Below are positions 34,593 through 42,699 of a stretch of 64,000 bases of DNA, one piece after another. The position numbers were made by a program, and so were the translations under genes. How positions within the stretch are numbered: position 1 is the stretch's first letter; each line of letters starts with the position of its first letter. This stretch comes from an uncultured Prevotellaceae bacterium. GTDB taxonomy: Bacteria > Bacteroidota > Bacteroidia > Bacteroidales > Bacteroidaceae. The stretch spans positions 1 to 64,000 of the forward strand of contig ONLL01000011.1 of assembly GCA_900318685.1 (NCBI GenBank). The letters run 5' to 3'. Under the pieces are notes generated by a model. The model ran no database searches. It had not been told where the DNA came from and saw only the letters and a list, made by a program, of their open reading frames with translations.

Positions 34593-35118
34593 ATTAGGTG
34601 TGGCAAAGTAGTGACAAAGGTGACAAAGTCACCTCTTTTCTTGGTTCTAAAATCCTAAAAATCGAGATGAAAAGCCTAAAATACGGAGTAAAACGGCCTT
34701 GAAGACGGGGCAAAACGGACTTGACGACGGTGCAAAATGGCCTTGATGACGGTGCAAAATGGCCTTGATGACGGTGCAAAATGGCCTTGATGACGGTGCA
34801 TAAGCCGCGAAAGGACGTTACTTTCGAAGTGTTCCATAGGGTGGAACATTCCTTTAGAACGGTCCTGAGCGATTGTTCCACCCGGTGGAACAATCGCTTT
34901 GAACCGTTCATACGAGGTGTTTGAGCCGTTCAAAAAAGGTGCTTGAACCGTTCAAAAGAGGCCGATAAGCCGTTCTGTGGAGGCTTTTGAGTCGTCATCT
35001 GCTCTATTTTTGCCACAAAACGATGCCGTTTTTCGCACTTTTTGAAGCAATTTTTAGCTAAATAACGTTAATTTCAAGAAAAGTTTGTCACCTTTGTCAC
35101 CACTTTGCCACACATTAA
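34593..35118. mobile_element. Non-coding cassette: 22-nt array bounded by inverted repeats
   Basis: TGTGGCAAAGTAGTGACAAA (34599-34618, continuing GGTGACAAA to 34627) is repeated in inverted form at 35084-35118 with one or two changes. Between them lies the 16-unit array 4. The right repeat contains the stop codon of a truncated secreted-protein frame (35115-35276), which suggests the cassette was inserted into or next to a gene. No transposase is present, so it would be mobilised in trans if at all. Confidence 0.5.
34653..35004. repeat. Tandem array of sixteen 22-nt units (array 4)
   Basis: The register of 22 nt holds from 34653 to 35004 without an indel, through units that change from CCTTGATGACGGTGCAAAA (34741, 34763, 34785) to GCTTGAACCGTTCAAAAGAG (34917-34960). 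Two units contain near-palindromes (GTTCCATAGGGTGGAAC and TTGTTCCACCCGGTGGAACAA). Frames through it are artefacts of the repeat. Confidence 0.8.
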
Positions 35119-35276
35119 CACATTAGAATACAAATAAATAGAATTCGTGTGACATTGTTGCAACGGAAAGTAAAAATATTATATAGATTACCTTGCAGCG
35201 TTATGTTGTTTGTCTCCTGCTCCGACGTTAATACAGCGACGAGGGCTATAATGATGGTGAGGATTTGTCGTTTCAT
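35115..35276 (-). pseudogene. Truncated secreted-protein gene (signal peptide remains)
   Basis: ATG at 35276 gives MKRQILTIIIALVAVLTSEQ, a good signal-peptide start, followed by ETNNITLQGN as at the N-terminus of many Bacteroidota surface proteins. The frame then degenerates and stops inside the right inverted repeat of the cassette at 34593-35118. It lies 72 nt after the receptor gene on the same strand, so it was probably the next gene of that operon before truncation. It could also be an intact short peptide. Confidence 0.45.
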
Positions 35277-35348
35277 ATTGCCTTACTTTTTGACATTCAG
35301 TCAAGTCTGATCACGCTCGGCAGAGCTGATGCAAGCATCGCTCTGCAC

Positions 35349-38066
35349 TCACTTAACCGCAGATTTCTTTGCTTCCAATATATACCTGAACGTGAGGGAC
35401 ACGTAATGGTGGAGGAAACTCCGGCCAGACTCGGTGTGGGTAGTGGCGGTGATGACGGAGCTGTAGTCGGTCTCCTTGTTCAGGAGGTCGCGGGCAGCGA
35501 GGATGAGCTCGGCGCGGTTCTTCAGGAACTTAAAGCTGACTTCGCCATTCAGGACGAACAGGTTGTTGTTCATCGCGTCGGAAAGGTAGCCACGATTCAG
35601 ATAGAAGTGCGGGTCAAGCGTAAAAGTCCACTGCTTGAGGTGATAGCGGATGTTTAACTGCGTAGAGTAACGGAAGATGTTCTCCATTTCCTGCGCCGCG
35701 TCGCTGTAGGCATAGCGTTCCCAATTGAACTCATGGAAGGACGAGACGGTCAGATGGTCTATATCATAGATAAGCTCCAGTCTATCCCTCAGGTGCGAGG
35801 ACTGCTGGCGGTTGTAGCTGAGACCCGTCTGCTCGTCCACCATCGTCAGGATGCCGTATGACTCATTCCAGTGTTCGGACAGCGTGTTCTGGAATTGCAG
35901 GTTCTTGGCCAATGTGCGGTCGTAGCTCAGTTCCCCGCCCCAGCTGTTGCCGCCCCTGACGTTCTGCTTCTGCGCCCGATAGCCGCCCGTCTGCGAATTG
36001 TAGTGCAGTACGGTGCCGATGGGGTCGTAGGTCTTGGCGTAATTCACGGCGATGCCGAAAGCCTGACTGCCACGGGTGAGCATGAAGTTATAGCGGAGGC
36101 TGGCATTGAGCGTCCGAGTGGTCGTGAGGCCCGGATTGCCTTCGTAGATAAACAGCGGATTGGTGTTGTCTGTATAGGCGATGCAGTCAATGAGGTCGGC
36201 AGGGTGCTCGTCGTATGAGACATTTCCCCTTAGGCTCATCTGCTGACGGATGCGCCAAGTCAGTTCCAGCGAGGGACGCAGGAGCAGAAGGTTGCGCCAG
36301 GCCACGGTGTCGAGGGCTGCACGATGATAGTCGGTCAGTTCGTGGCGGTGCGTCAGTGCGAGGACTGGCTTTAGCGTAAACTTCCGCAGCGTCAGGTTCA
36401 TGTCCGTCTTCAGTTCGTTGCTCCACTGGTAATCCTCTCTGCGGAAGCTGTTGGCCGCGTCAATCACGTCAGCCCGCAAGCGTTGCTCATCGCGGAAACG
36501 GTAGTCGTAGGCCGTCCTCCATTGTGCATGGAACATGGTCTGCTTCGCGAAGGCATGACTCAGCCCAATCCCCGTAGTCGCGTTCAGGTGGCGATTCGGA
36601 GCCTCGTAGCTTTGGCGGTCGGTGGTCTGCGAGGCGGTTTGCTGGTAGCGATATTCGCCCACGGAGTTTCCATGCTCCTTTGCGTCCGAGTAGCCTACGT
36701 TGGCTCTCGCTGTGATGGAGCCTTTTGGAGTGTAGTAAATCAGGTTGCCGTCGATGGTGCCATTAAACAGTCTTGTTGCTGACAAGGAGCGGAATGTGGA
36801 AGTGTTAACGGGATTGAGCGTTATGCTTTCAAACGTCTCTTGCTCTTCGTGCCTGTTGGTCTCGCCTCGCTCATACCCCGCTTGAGCCGTCAGATAGAGT
36901 GTGCTCTTGGGGCTCAGATTAAGGAATGCTGAGAAGTCGAGTGGTGCCTTGAACTGATGCTCGTAGCTGTCACGCTGGCTGTCAGTCTGCGTGGGCGTGG
37001 TACCGGGGAGGAAGGTCTGCACGTTCTGCCAACTGCTTTGCGGCCGGTCAGTGTGATTTGCCCCAGCAGTCAGGGTCAGGTAGCTGTCGCCTTGTACCTC
37101 GTACCCCGGTCGCCAGGCATGCTTGTAGCCAACAGACCCCATCTGCTGCCGCACGGCGGTTCCTCCGCTCTCTCCACCAAAACTGCCCATGGTATGCGTC
37201 AGAATTTTTTTTGGTTCATCGCCCACATGCCCGAACAGCATCACAGGGTCGGAATCGCTCAGGCGCATACCGTCAATCTGTGCGCCGTAATTCTTGCTCG
37301 TATAGCCCGTCGCCTCCACGCTGCCGTACCACATATCCATAAATCCCGGCTTGATGGTCACGTCGAGCACCTGCTGCTGGTTGCCGTCGGCCACGCCCGT
37401 GCGCTCTTCCAGTTCACTCTTGCGCTCGTATGCCTTCACGTCTGTTACGGCTTCCACAGGCAACCGTTTCAGCAGCAGGTCTTCGCTCAGAGCCTCCTTG
37501 CCGTTCATCCTGATTTGTAGCGGCTTTCCATTCCATAGCAATTGGTCTTCCTCAACGCTCACACCCGGCAGCTTCCGAATCAAGTCCATCAGACGGTCGC
37601 CGTCCTCCATCTGGAACGCGCCGGGGTTGAATACCACCGTGTCGCCACGCATATAGAAGCGACGCTGTGCGCCCTTTACCAGCACTTCCTTCAGTAGTAC
37701 CTCGCTGGGCTGTAGCAGGATGTCGTCGATGTGGATGGTGTCGCCTGTCTCTGATCCCTTCAAGCGGACAACACTTGTCTTATAACCCAAAAACCTGGCA
37801 CGGATGGTGATGTTGGTCATTCCACCGCAGCGGAAATGGTAACGTCCGAGCGAGTCGGTATATTGTACTTCGTCCGACTGTGCCCAGCCAGGTATTACCT
37901 CCGTTATTTCTACGTGTACGCCCTCCAACGGTTCATGTGTCTCTGCGTCAAGCACACGGCCTTGAAACACGTCGGGCATGATTGCATGTGCAGTCTGTAT
38001 GCCAAAGAAAAGGCATAGCAAGGGCAGGATGCGGAACCATCCGCATCGAAAGAGATTATTATCCAT
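35349..38066 (-). CDS. Outer-membrane receptor with carboxypeptidase-like N-terminal domain
   Basis: 905 residues. Signal peptide (about 1-28), then a CarboxypepD_reg-like domain (about 34-120: VFQGRVLDAETHEPLEGVHV, DSLGRYHFRC), a plug-like region (LMDLIRKLPGVSVEEDQLLW, IRMNGKEAL) and an outer-membrane beta-barrel to the C-terminus (ends VSLTFRYILEAKKSAVK). This is the TonB-dependent-receptor-like family without a clear TonB box. Substrate unknown; no SusD gene follows. Encoded with, and 12 nt downstream of, a membrane-bound regulator. A stem (GCAGAGCGATG..CATCAGCTCTGC) lies just after the stop. Confidence 0.85.
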   Translation of the reverse strand: MDNNLFRCGWFRILPLLCLFFGIQTAHAIMPDVFQGRVLDAETHEPLEGVHVEITEVIPGWAQSDEVQYTDSLGRYHFRCGGMTNITIRARFLGYKTSVVRLKGSETGDTIHIDDILLQPSEVLLKEVLVKGAQRRFYMRGDTVVFNPGAFQMEDGDRLMDLIRKLPGVSVEEDQLLWNGKPLQIRMNGKEALSEDLLLKRLPVEAVTDVKAYERKSELEERTGVADGNQQQVLDVTIKPGFMDMWYGSVEATGYTSKNYGAQIDGMRLSDSDPVMLFGHVGDEPKKILTHTMGSFGGESGGTAVRQQMGSVGYKHAWRPGYEVQGDSYLTLTAGANHTDRPQSSWQNVQTFLPGTTPTQTDSQRDSYEHQFKAPLDFSAFLNLSPKSTLYLTAQAGYERGETNRHEEQETFESITLNPVNTSTFRSLSATRLFNGTIDGNLIYYTPKGSITARANVGYSDAKEHGNSVGEYRYQQTASQTTDRQSYEAPNRHLNATTGIGLSHAFAKQTMFHAQWRTAYDYRFRDEQRLRADVIDAANSFRREDYQWSNELKTDMNLTLRKFTLKPVLALTHRHELTDYHRAALDTVAWRNLLLLRPSLELTWRIRQQMSLRGNVSYDEHPADLIDCIAYTDNTNPLFIYEGNPGLTTTRTLNASLRYNFMLTRGSQAFGIAVNYAKTYDPIGTVLHYNSQTGGYRAQKQNVRGGNSWGGELSYDRTLAKNLQFQNTLSEHWNESYGILTMVDEQTGLSYNRQQSSHLRDRLELIYDIDHLTVSSFHEFNWERYAYSDAAQEMENIFRYSTQLNIRYHLKQWTFTLDPHFYLNRGYLSDAMNNNLFVLNGEVSFKFLKNRAELILAARDLLNKETDYSSVITATTHTESGRSFLHHYVSLTFRYILEAKKSAVK

Positions 38067-38078
38067 AAGAATGATTGT

Positions 38079-39692
38079 TTAGAAGTTCGCTATTATCTGG
38101 TCAAAGGACACAGCGGAATCAGTGATGCCAAACCCTTCCTTTTTTAGTTTCTGTTTCCGGTGTTGTATGGCAGAGACGGAGATAAGATAGATGGCGGATA
38201 GTGCGGTATTGGAGAGTTGTAGTCGGGCCAACATACACAGGCGAATGTCCTCTTCGCTGAACTGTGGGTGGGCCGCTCGCAAACGGCTGACGAAATTGCC
38301 GTCGGCAGTGTCAAGGGTCATCTCTATTTCGTGCCAGTTACGGGCGTTGATAACAGTGCGCTTGCCAGCTGTAGGCTCTAGCATGTCGAGAATCTCACTT
38401 TTGTCCATAATATGACCGCGCAACATCGAAATCACGGTATCTTTCTGTCGTATGCGTTCTGCCAACAGTTCTGCCTCGTGCAGATGGGCAGCCCTTTCAG
38501 TTTCATGCTTGCGTCGTACACCCCTCAGCCAGTTTCTGAGAACGAGAAGAAGGACAATCACAGTCAGCACAATAACAATAATAACCGTTGTCATTAGTCG
38601 CCGTTGAAGCATCATAGATTTCTTCACATAGCCTGGTCCCAAAAAGGTATCGCGATGGATTGCGTAGTCCTGCTCAGCCTGTCTCGTCTCGCTTTCATAC
38701 GATGGTTGCCGATGCTTTGTATCATCTTCTTTATGCTCTTGTTGCGCATCTGCATACATGCCAATAGGCACGCTGATTTCCATTATATTAGAAAGATCAA
38801 AAGACCCACTGGCAGCGCACGTATATGAAAAGTCGTCGTGGGGTAATGCCCAAAGCGAATCCAATCCCTGATATACGGAATCTAAGACTATTGGGGACAA
38901 ACGCTCTTCGCAATGCTTGGCCGCAATGTCGGTGATGCGTACCAAAGAACCAAAGTGATGCAGATCAAAGGGTGAACGGTTGAGTACCGCACGTCCGTAG
39001 TCGTTAAGTATCGTCAACAGCCAATGTGGCTGGCCAGGCAACTGGCGATAGTGTTCAAGTGCATAACGCAAGTACATCTGCAATTGGACTGCATTGTTAT
39101 GAGGCAGGTAATCAGCAAACCTGTCATAGGCACGGTAGGCCAGAGCATGGTCTCCGGTTGTCTCGGCACAATGAATGGCTAAATGAAAGAGCTGGTTTTT
39201 CTGCAGAGGAAGAATATTGTCACTTGGTTGACGAGTTAGCACAAAACAAATACGCCCGAAGCGACACAAAGCATCATTGTCATCGCTTGTACCGCCAAGA
39301 CTCGCCTGTTCATAATAATGGAACACATGCATGAGGGCAGCGTCATCAAGTAATGCTTGGTTGTCCGCTTCCTGATTGTCCGCTTCGCGCTTAAAGTTCC
39401 ATGCCTCTGCATCCGACGAGAGGCAGGATGCTGTGTCGGCATGGTTCAGATACCATCTCTCTTCGTTCACTAAAGCCCTCAGAAGGTCATAAAGCATCTG
39501 CGAACTATCTGTCAGCCTTGTTGTATCTACTTGCGCCAACATCCTTTCCGTGCTGTCTACGTCTGTGAATACCATGTTTTCTGCGCCATTGAGCAAGCGC
39601 TTCTGCGGCAAGTCTCGAAAGTTCCATCCGATGCCACCCACTAAGACCAGCATCAGGGCTGCAACGATGATTCCAATTGTCTTCCTTTTCAT
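38079..39692 (-). CDS. Membrane-bound TPR-like sensor with C-terminal DNA-binding domain
   Basis: About 537 residues from ATG 39692 (MKRKTIGIIVAALML), chosen because promoter boxes end at 39715. An N-terminal signal or membrane helix, a helical TPR-like extracytoplasmic region (about 60-330), a transmembrane helix near 370-390 (TVIIVIVLTVIVLLLVLRNW), a coiled coil (RRKHETERAAHLHEAELLAE) and a LuxR-like helix-turn-helix near the end (FSEEDIRLCMLARLQLSNTA, then VSAIQHRKQKLKKEG). This layout is common for Bacteroidota regulators that read the periplasm and act on a nearby operon, here probably the receptor gene. Confidence 0.8.
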   Translation of the reverse strand: MKRKTIGIIVAALMLVLVGGIGWNFRDLPQKRLLNGAENMVFTDVDSTERMLAQVDTTRLTDSSQMLYDLLRALVNEERWYLNHADTASCLSSDAEAWNFKREADNQEADNQALLDDAALMHVFHYYEQASLGGTSDDNDALCRFGRICFVLTRQPSDNILPLQKNQLFHLAIHCAETTGDHALAYRAYDRFADYLPHNNAVQLQMYLRYALEHYRQLPGQPHWLLTILNDYGRAVLNRSPFDLHHFGSLVRITDIAAKHCEERLSPIVLDSVYQGLDSLWALPHDDFSYTCAASGSFDLSNIMEISVPIGMYADAQQEHKEDDTKHRQPSYESETRQAEQDYAIHRDTFLGPGYVKKSMMLQRRLMTTVIIVIVLTVIVLLLVLRNWLRGVRRKHETERAAHLHEAELLAERIRQKDTVISMLRGHIMDKSEILDMLEPTAGKRTVINARNWHEIEMTLDTADGNFVSRLRAAHPQFSEEDIRLCMLARLQLSNTALSAIYLISVSAIQHRKQKLKKEGFGITDSAVSFDQIIANF

Positions 39693-39714
39693 GTTTTTTT
39701 TCGTTTTGACGCTG

Positions 39715-39745
39715 CAAAGGTACGGCATTTCTAAGACATCCGCAA
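39715..39745 (-). promoter_or_regulatory. Promoter of the regulator-receptor operon
   Basis: TTG at 39745-39743, 20-nt spacer, TACCTTTG at 39722-39715; start near 39709, about 17 nt before the ATG. Confidence 0.55.
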
Positions 39746-40076
39746 GGAAATAGGGTGGAAAACGTATTCCACATGTTATTACTTTATTTTCAGCTTATTA
39801 ATAGATGTTTTTCCACCCTTTTTCCATCTTGTTGGGTGGAAAAGTACATTGTAAACAATCCGAACAACTCCATTTAGAATAAAAATAGTTACAGCGATTG
39901 CACTGATTTCTCGAAGATGTTCCATATGCATTGTTTAAGGGAAATTCCAACTTCAGCATGAATCAAAGTGAGTGTGTGGTCCGCCCGTAACGAGCGTAAC
40001 ACTCATTGGCATACTAACGAGACAGGGTGCAAGGGGTTGTAGTCTGAAAGTATATGAGTTGATAAAGAAAAACATA

Positions 40077-40107
40077 TTGGTTTGCCTATGTAAGTATTAT
40101 ACTTTTG
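40077..40107 (+). promoter_or_regulatory. Promoter inside repeat element B
   Basis: TTG at 40077-40079, 20-nt spacer, TACTTTTG at 40100-40107. Equivalent to the boxes at 34146-34177. Confidence 0.5.
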
Positions 40108-40230
40108 TGTACTAAACATACTACTTTGTAGTGGCTTTGAGGCACTTTAGTACACCAAGGACGGCCTCTTTATATATACAAGGAGGCTGTCGGACAACTT
40201 CAAAAGTGCCGTGTTCGGTCAGCAGTATCT
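40108..40230 (+). ncRNA. Putative structured small RNA, copy B
   Basis: TGTACTAA (40108-40115) pairs with TTAGTACA (40147-40154); inside it ACTAC-TTT-GTAGT forms a further stem not kept in copy A. The second hairpin GGCCTCTTT / AAGGAGGC lies within 40161-40193 and contains TATACAAGGAGGCTGTCGG, the unit core of array 5. No coding capacity. Existence as an RNA is inferred only. Confidence 0.4.
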
Positions 40231-40300
40231 ATAATGGCACGGAGTTCCTCGTTGCAAAATGATATCAAAAAATGGTAGCAAATGCCCATTATTGCCAGTC

Positions 40301-40384
40301 TAATATCACAATATCACCAATAATATCACACTGCATATCACTGAAATTCACCCAGTTAAGTGCAGTGTGATATTGGTGATATTA
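40301..40384. repeat. Long AT-rich hairpin of TATCAC repeats
   Basis: TAATATCACAATATCACC..ACACTGCA (40301-40335) faces TGCAGTGTGATATTGGTGAT (40361-40380) and on to ATTA at 40384, with a 25-nt loop. It abuts the second MITE copy. Related to 34321-34406. Confidence 0.55.
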
Positions 40385-40480
40385 GTTTTTGATATTTTTT
40401 GAGCCCCCTGCCTAAAATCTAGACCTAATAGCTCAATCTACGCCAAGAATGTTAATTTGTGTATTTATATATATATAATC

Positions 40481-41214
40481 ACTAGTGTCCAAAGAAATTT
40501 AGAATAGCCATCCCTGGCCGTCATCCTCTGGTTCTAATTTAGAATTATCAATTCGATTAAATAGCTCGGACACGGGCATCTTCTCAAAGAGGACCAGCCC
40601 GATTGCTTGAGAGAAAATGTAAAGATTCTGTTCAATATGAAACAATTTCTTGGCAATGACAAGCAGCAGATAGTCACAGACAGCAATCCAAATCTGTGCA
40701 AATACAGCATTCTTCGTCGTCCCGAAGAACGACTTGACGTGCAGGTGCTGCTTGATCCACTTGAAGAACAACTCAATCTGCCAGCACTCCCGATAGAGTT
40801 CAGCAACAGTGAGTGCTTCAATGATGAAGTTGTTTGTCAGAAACCTGTACACATTGTTCGTGGCAAAGTCTTCGTAGACGACCATGCGCATCATCTCCGG
40901 ATAGTCCTTGGAAACGAACAGCTGGAACGATCGGTGAACTGGGCATAGCTCATCACACGAAACTGGTCACGACAGGTGAACTTCAGGGCATGGAAATCAC
41001 CGCGATATTTGTCAACACATTTCTGAAACTCATTCTCTGGAACCAAATCCATCAACTGAGAAAAGACGGTCTTCCCGATAGGCATAGCGAGTCTAAATTG
41101 GATAAATACTATATCCAATAGAACGAAATTTTTATCGAAAAATTTACAAACCGTCATAACAAGTTGAGCTTTAACCAATTAGAAGTACTCGAAAATTTTT
41201 CTTTGGACTGTAGT
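40481..41214 (-). mobile_element. Internally deleted IS4-type insertion sequence, about 0.73 kb
   Basis: Imperfect inverted ends share GTCCAAAGAAA (40487-40497) and its complement (41198-41208). Only the two ends of a transposase gene remain between them, so the copy cannot move by itself. Exact outer borders are uncertain by a few bases; a 5-bp TAGTG occurs on both sides (40483 and 41211) and may be the target duplication. Confidence 0.65.
40499..41085 (-). pseudogene. IS4-type transposase with internal deletion and frameshift
   Basis: The N-terminal 50 residues or so are intact from ATG 41085 (MPIGKTVFSQLMDLVPENEF, then CVDKYRG and FTCRDQFRVMSYAQFTDR), the DUF4372-type start of these transposases. 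Near 40915 the sequence jumps, in another frame, to the C-terminal third (SKDYPEMMRMVVYED, then YRECWQIELFFKWIKQHLHV). Roughly 200 residues including two catalytic aspartates are missing. The catalytic Glu region (WQIELFFKWIKQ) is still present. Confidence 0.8.
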
Positions 41215-41303
41215 GATATATAATATAGATAATAATCTATCTTTCAAGGGGGGGGACCCCTTGAAAAATAAACTGTGAATTGTGAATCTGTGAATGAGGT
41301 CTG

Positions 41304-42695
41304 TCAGCTTCGTTTCAATTCCTCGATGAAGCGACTGATGCGGTCGAGCTCCTCTGGAATACGAATCTGCTGCGGACAATGCTTCTCGTGAATGCAGCGA
41401 CCACACTTGATGCAATGGTCAGGCTGACGCTCGCGCTCCACCTCTCGGTCGAGGCTGATGAGATAGCGGCGGCGATTCTCACGGTACTGCGGATCACCAG
41501 CATCCAAGGGCAGTCGGCCCTCAATCTTCATCTTGTTGTAATGAGTGAAGATGGTGGGGATATCGATGCCGTAGGGACAGGGCATGCAGTACTGGCAGGC
41601 ATTGCAGGGGATGGTCTCCTCCTCCATCATCTGATGCGCAATCTTGGTGTCGAGCTTTTCCTGTTCTTCTTTAGTCAGCGGCACTAAGGGACAGTAGCTG
41701 AGCAGATTATCCTTCAGATGCTCAGTAAAGGTCATACCACTCAGCACGGTCAGCACGCCCTCAGGAGTGCCAGCATAGCGGAACGCCCAGGAAGCGATGC
41801 TCTTCTCCGGATTCATCTGCTTCAGCTCGCTGACCACATACTGCGGAACTTTGGCCAGTCGGCCTCCCAGCAACGGCTCCATGATGACAGCAGGAATGCC
41901 CAGCCTGTGCAACTCGGCATAGAGATAGCTGGCATCCACATTGCCGTCGTTGATCTCGTTGGCATAGTTCCAGTCGAGCCAGTTCAGCTCAATCTGCACA
42001 AAGTCCCAATGGTACTTGTCTTGCAGGGTAAGCACCTCGTCGAACACCTCCTGGCGCCCGTGGAACGAGAATCCGAGGTTGCGTATGCGTCCAGCCTTGC
42101 GCTCCTCGACGAGGAAGTCCATGATGCCGTTGTCGACATAGCGTTTGTAGAACTCCTCCATACTCCCGCCTATAGCATGCAGCAGGTAGTAGTCAATGTA
42201 GTCCACTTGCAGCTCCTTCATCGACTCATAGTACATCTTCTTGGCTCCTTCGGGCGTCTGCGAGTCGGGCGAGAAGTTCGACAGTTTCGTAGCCACGAAG
42301 TACTTGTCGCGAGGCAGTCGGCTTTGTGCTTTCAAGGCGATGCCTGTGCAGCGCTCCGACTCTCCACGGCAATAGACAGGACTGGTATCGAAGTAGTTCA
42401 CACCATGCTCGATAGCATAGTCTATCTGATGATTGATCAATTCCTGGTCGAACTCCTCCGTACCCTCCTTCATGGGCAGGCGCATCATACCATAGCCCAG
42501 CAGCGACACCTGGTCGCCTGTGTTAGGATTAGTGCGGTAGGTCATCTGACCTGTGGGTGGCTCAACTTGATTCTTATAATTGTCGACTGAGGCATCGCTG
42601 CTCTTCTTACCTGCACAGGCTGCCACAGCTGCAGCTCCTCCTACTCCAAGAAGTTTTAGGAAGGAACGTCTATCCAGATTTTTGTTTTGTTTCAT
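41304..42695 (-). CDS. Twin-arginine-exported aldo/keto reductase with C-terminal 4Fe-4S domain
   Basis: 463 residues from ATG 42695 (MKQNKNLDRRSFLKLLGVGG), a Tat signal with DRRSFLK followed by a hydrophobic stretch and AACAG. Aldo/keto reductase barrel from about 60 to 330 (YFDTSPVYCRGESE, DYYLLHAIGG, LGFSFHG, NWLDWNYAN). The C-terminal part has CNACQYCMPCPYGIDIP and CIKCGRCIHEKHCP, cysteine clusters for two Fe-S centres. Probably an extracytoplasmic redox enzyme; substrate unknown. The gene starts 4 nt after the polyferredoxin gene and shares an operon with tatA and tatC. Confidence 0.88.
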   Translation of the reverse strand: MKQNKNLDRRSFLKLLGVGGAAAVAACAGKKSSDASVDNYKNQVEPPTGQMTYRTNPNTGDQVSLLGYGMMRLPMKEGTEEFDQELINHQIDYAIEHGVNYFDTSPVYCRGESERCTGIALKAQSRLPRDKYFVATKLSNFSPDSQTPEGAKKMYYESMKELQVDYIDYYLLHAIGGSMEEFYKRYVDNGIMDFLVEERKAGRIRNLGFSFHGRQEVFDEVLTLQDKYHWDFVQIELNWLDWNYANEINDGNVDASYLYAELHRLGIPAVIMEPLLGGRLAKVPQYVVSELKQMNPEKSIASWAFRYAGTPEGVLTVLSGMTFTEHLKDNLLSYCPLVPLTKEEQEKLDTKIAHQMMEEETIPCNACQYCMPCPYGIDIPTIFTHYNKMKIEGRLPLDAGDPQYRENRRRYLISLDREVERERQPDHCIKCGRCIHEKHCPQQIRIPEELDRISRFIEELKRS

Positions 42696-42699
42696 GGCT

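Larger units (their letters stand above)
39970..40230 (+). repeat. Repeat element B, second copy of the structured element
   Basis: Matches about 34040-34300 in the same orientation over roughly 260 bp with scattered differences: about two 22-nt units of the array 1/3 type (39975-40018), then AAAGTATATGA, ACATATTGGTTTGCCTAT, the promoter, both hairpins and CCGTGTTCGGT. With copy A it forms direct repeats around the receptor-regulator pair. Confidence 0.65.
40395..41295. repeat. Second MITE copy, split by an IS4-type remnant
   Basis: The left part (CCTAAAATCT, then CAAGAATGTTAATTTGTGT at 40444-40462) and the right part (CCCCTTGAAAAATAAACTG, then GTGAATTGTGAATCTGTGAATG to 41295) match the complement of the element at 2613-4559. 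The core between is broken by the IS at about 40481-41214. Both known copies are therefore interrupted in the A/T-rich core, by different IS types. The left terminal repeat is not recognisable, the hairpin at 40301-40384 being in its place. Confidence 0.5.

Noticed and set aside
34594..34933. Protein-coding frames through array 4
   Set aside because: They consist only of repeat-derived peptide (HRHQGHFAPSSRPFCTV-like) recurring every 22 residues, i.e. every 66 nt, as expected for a 22-nt repeat read in three frames. No start context or promoter supports them.
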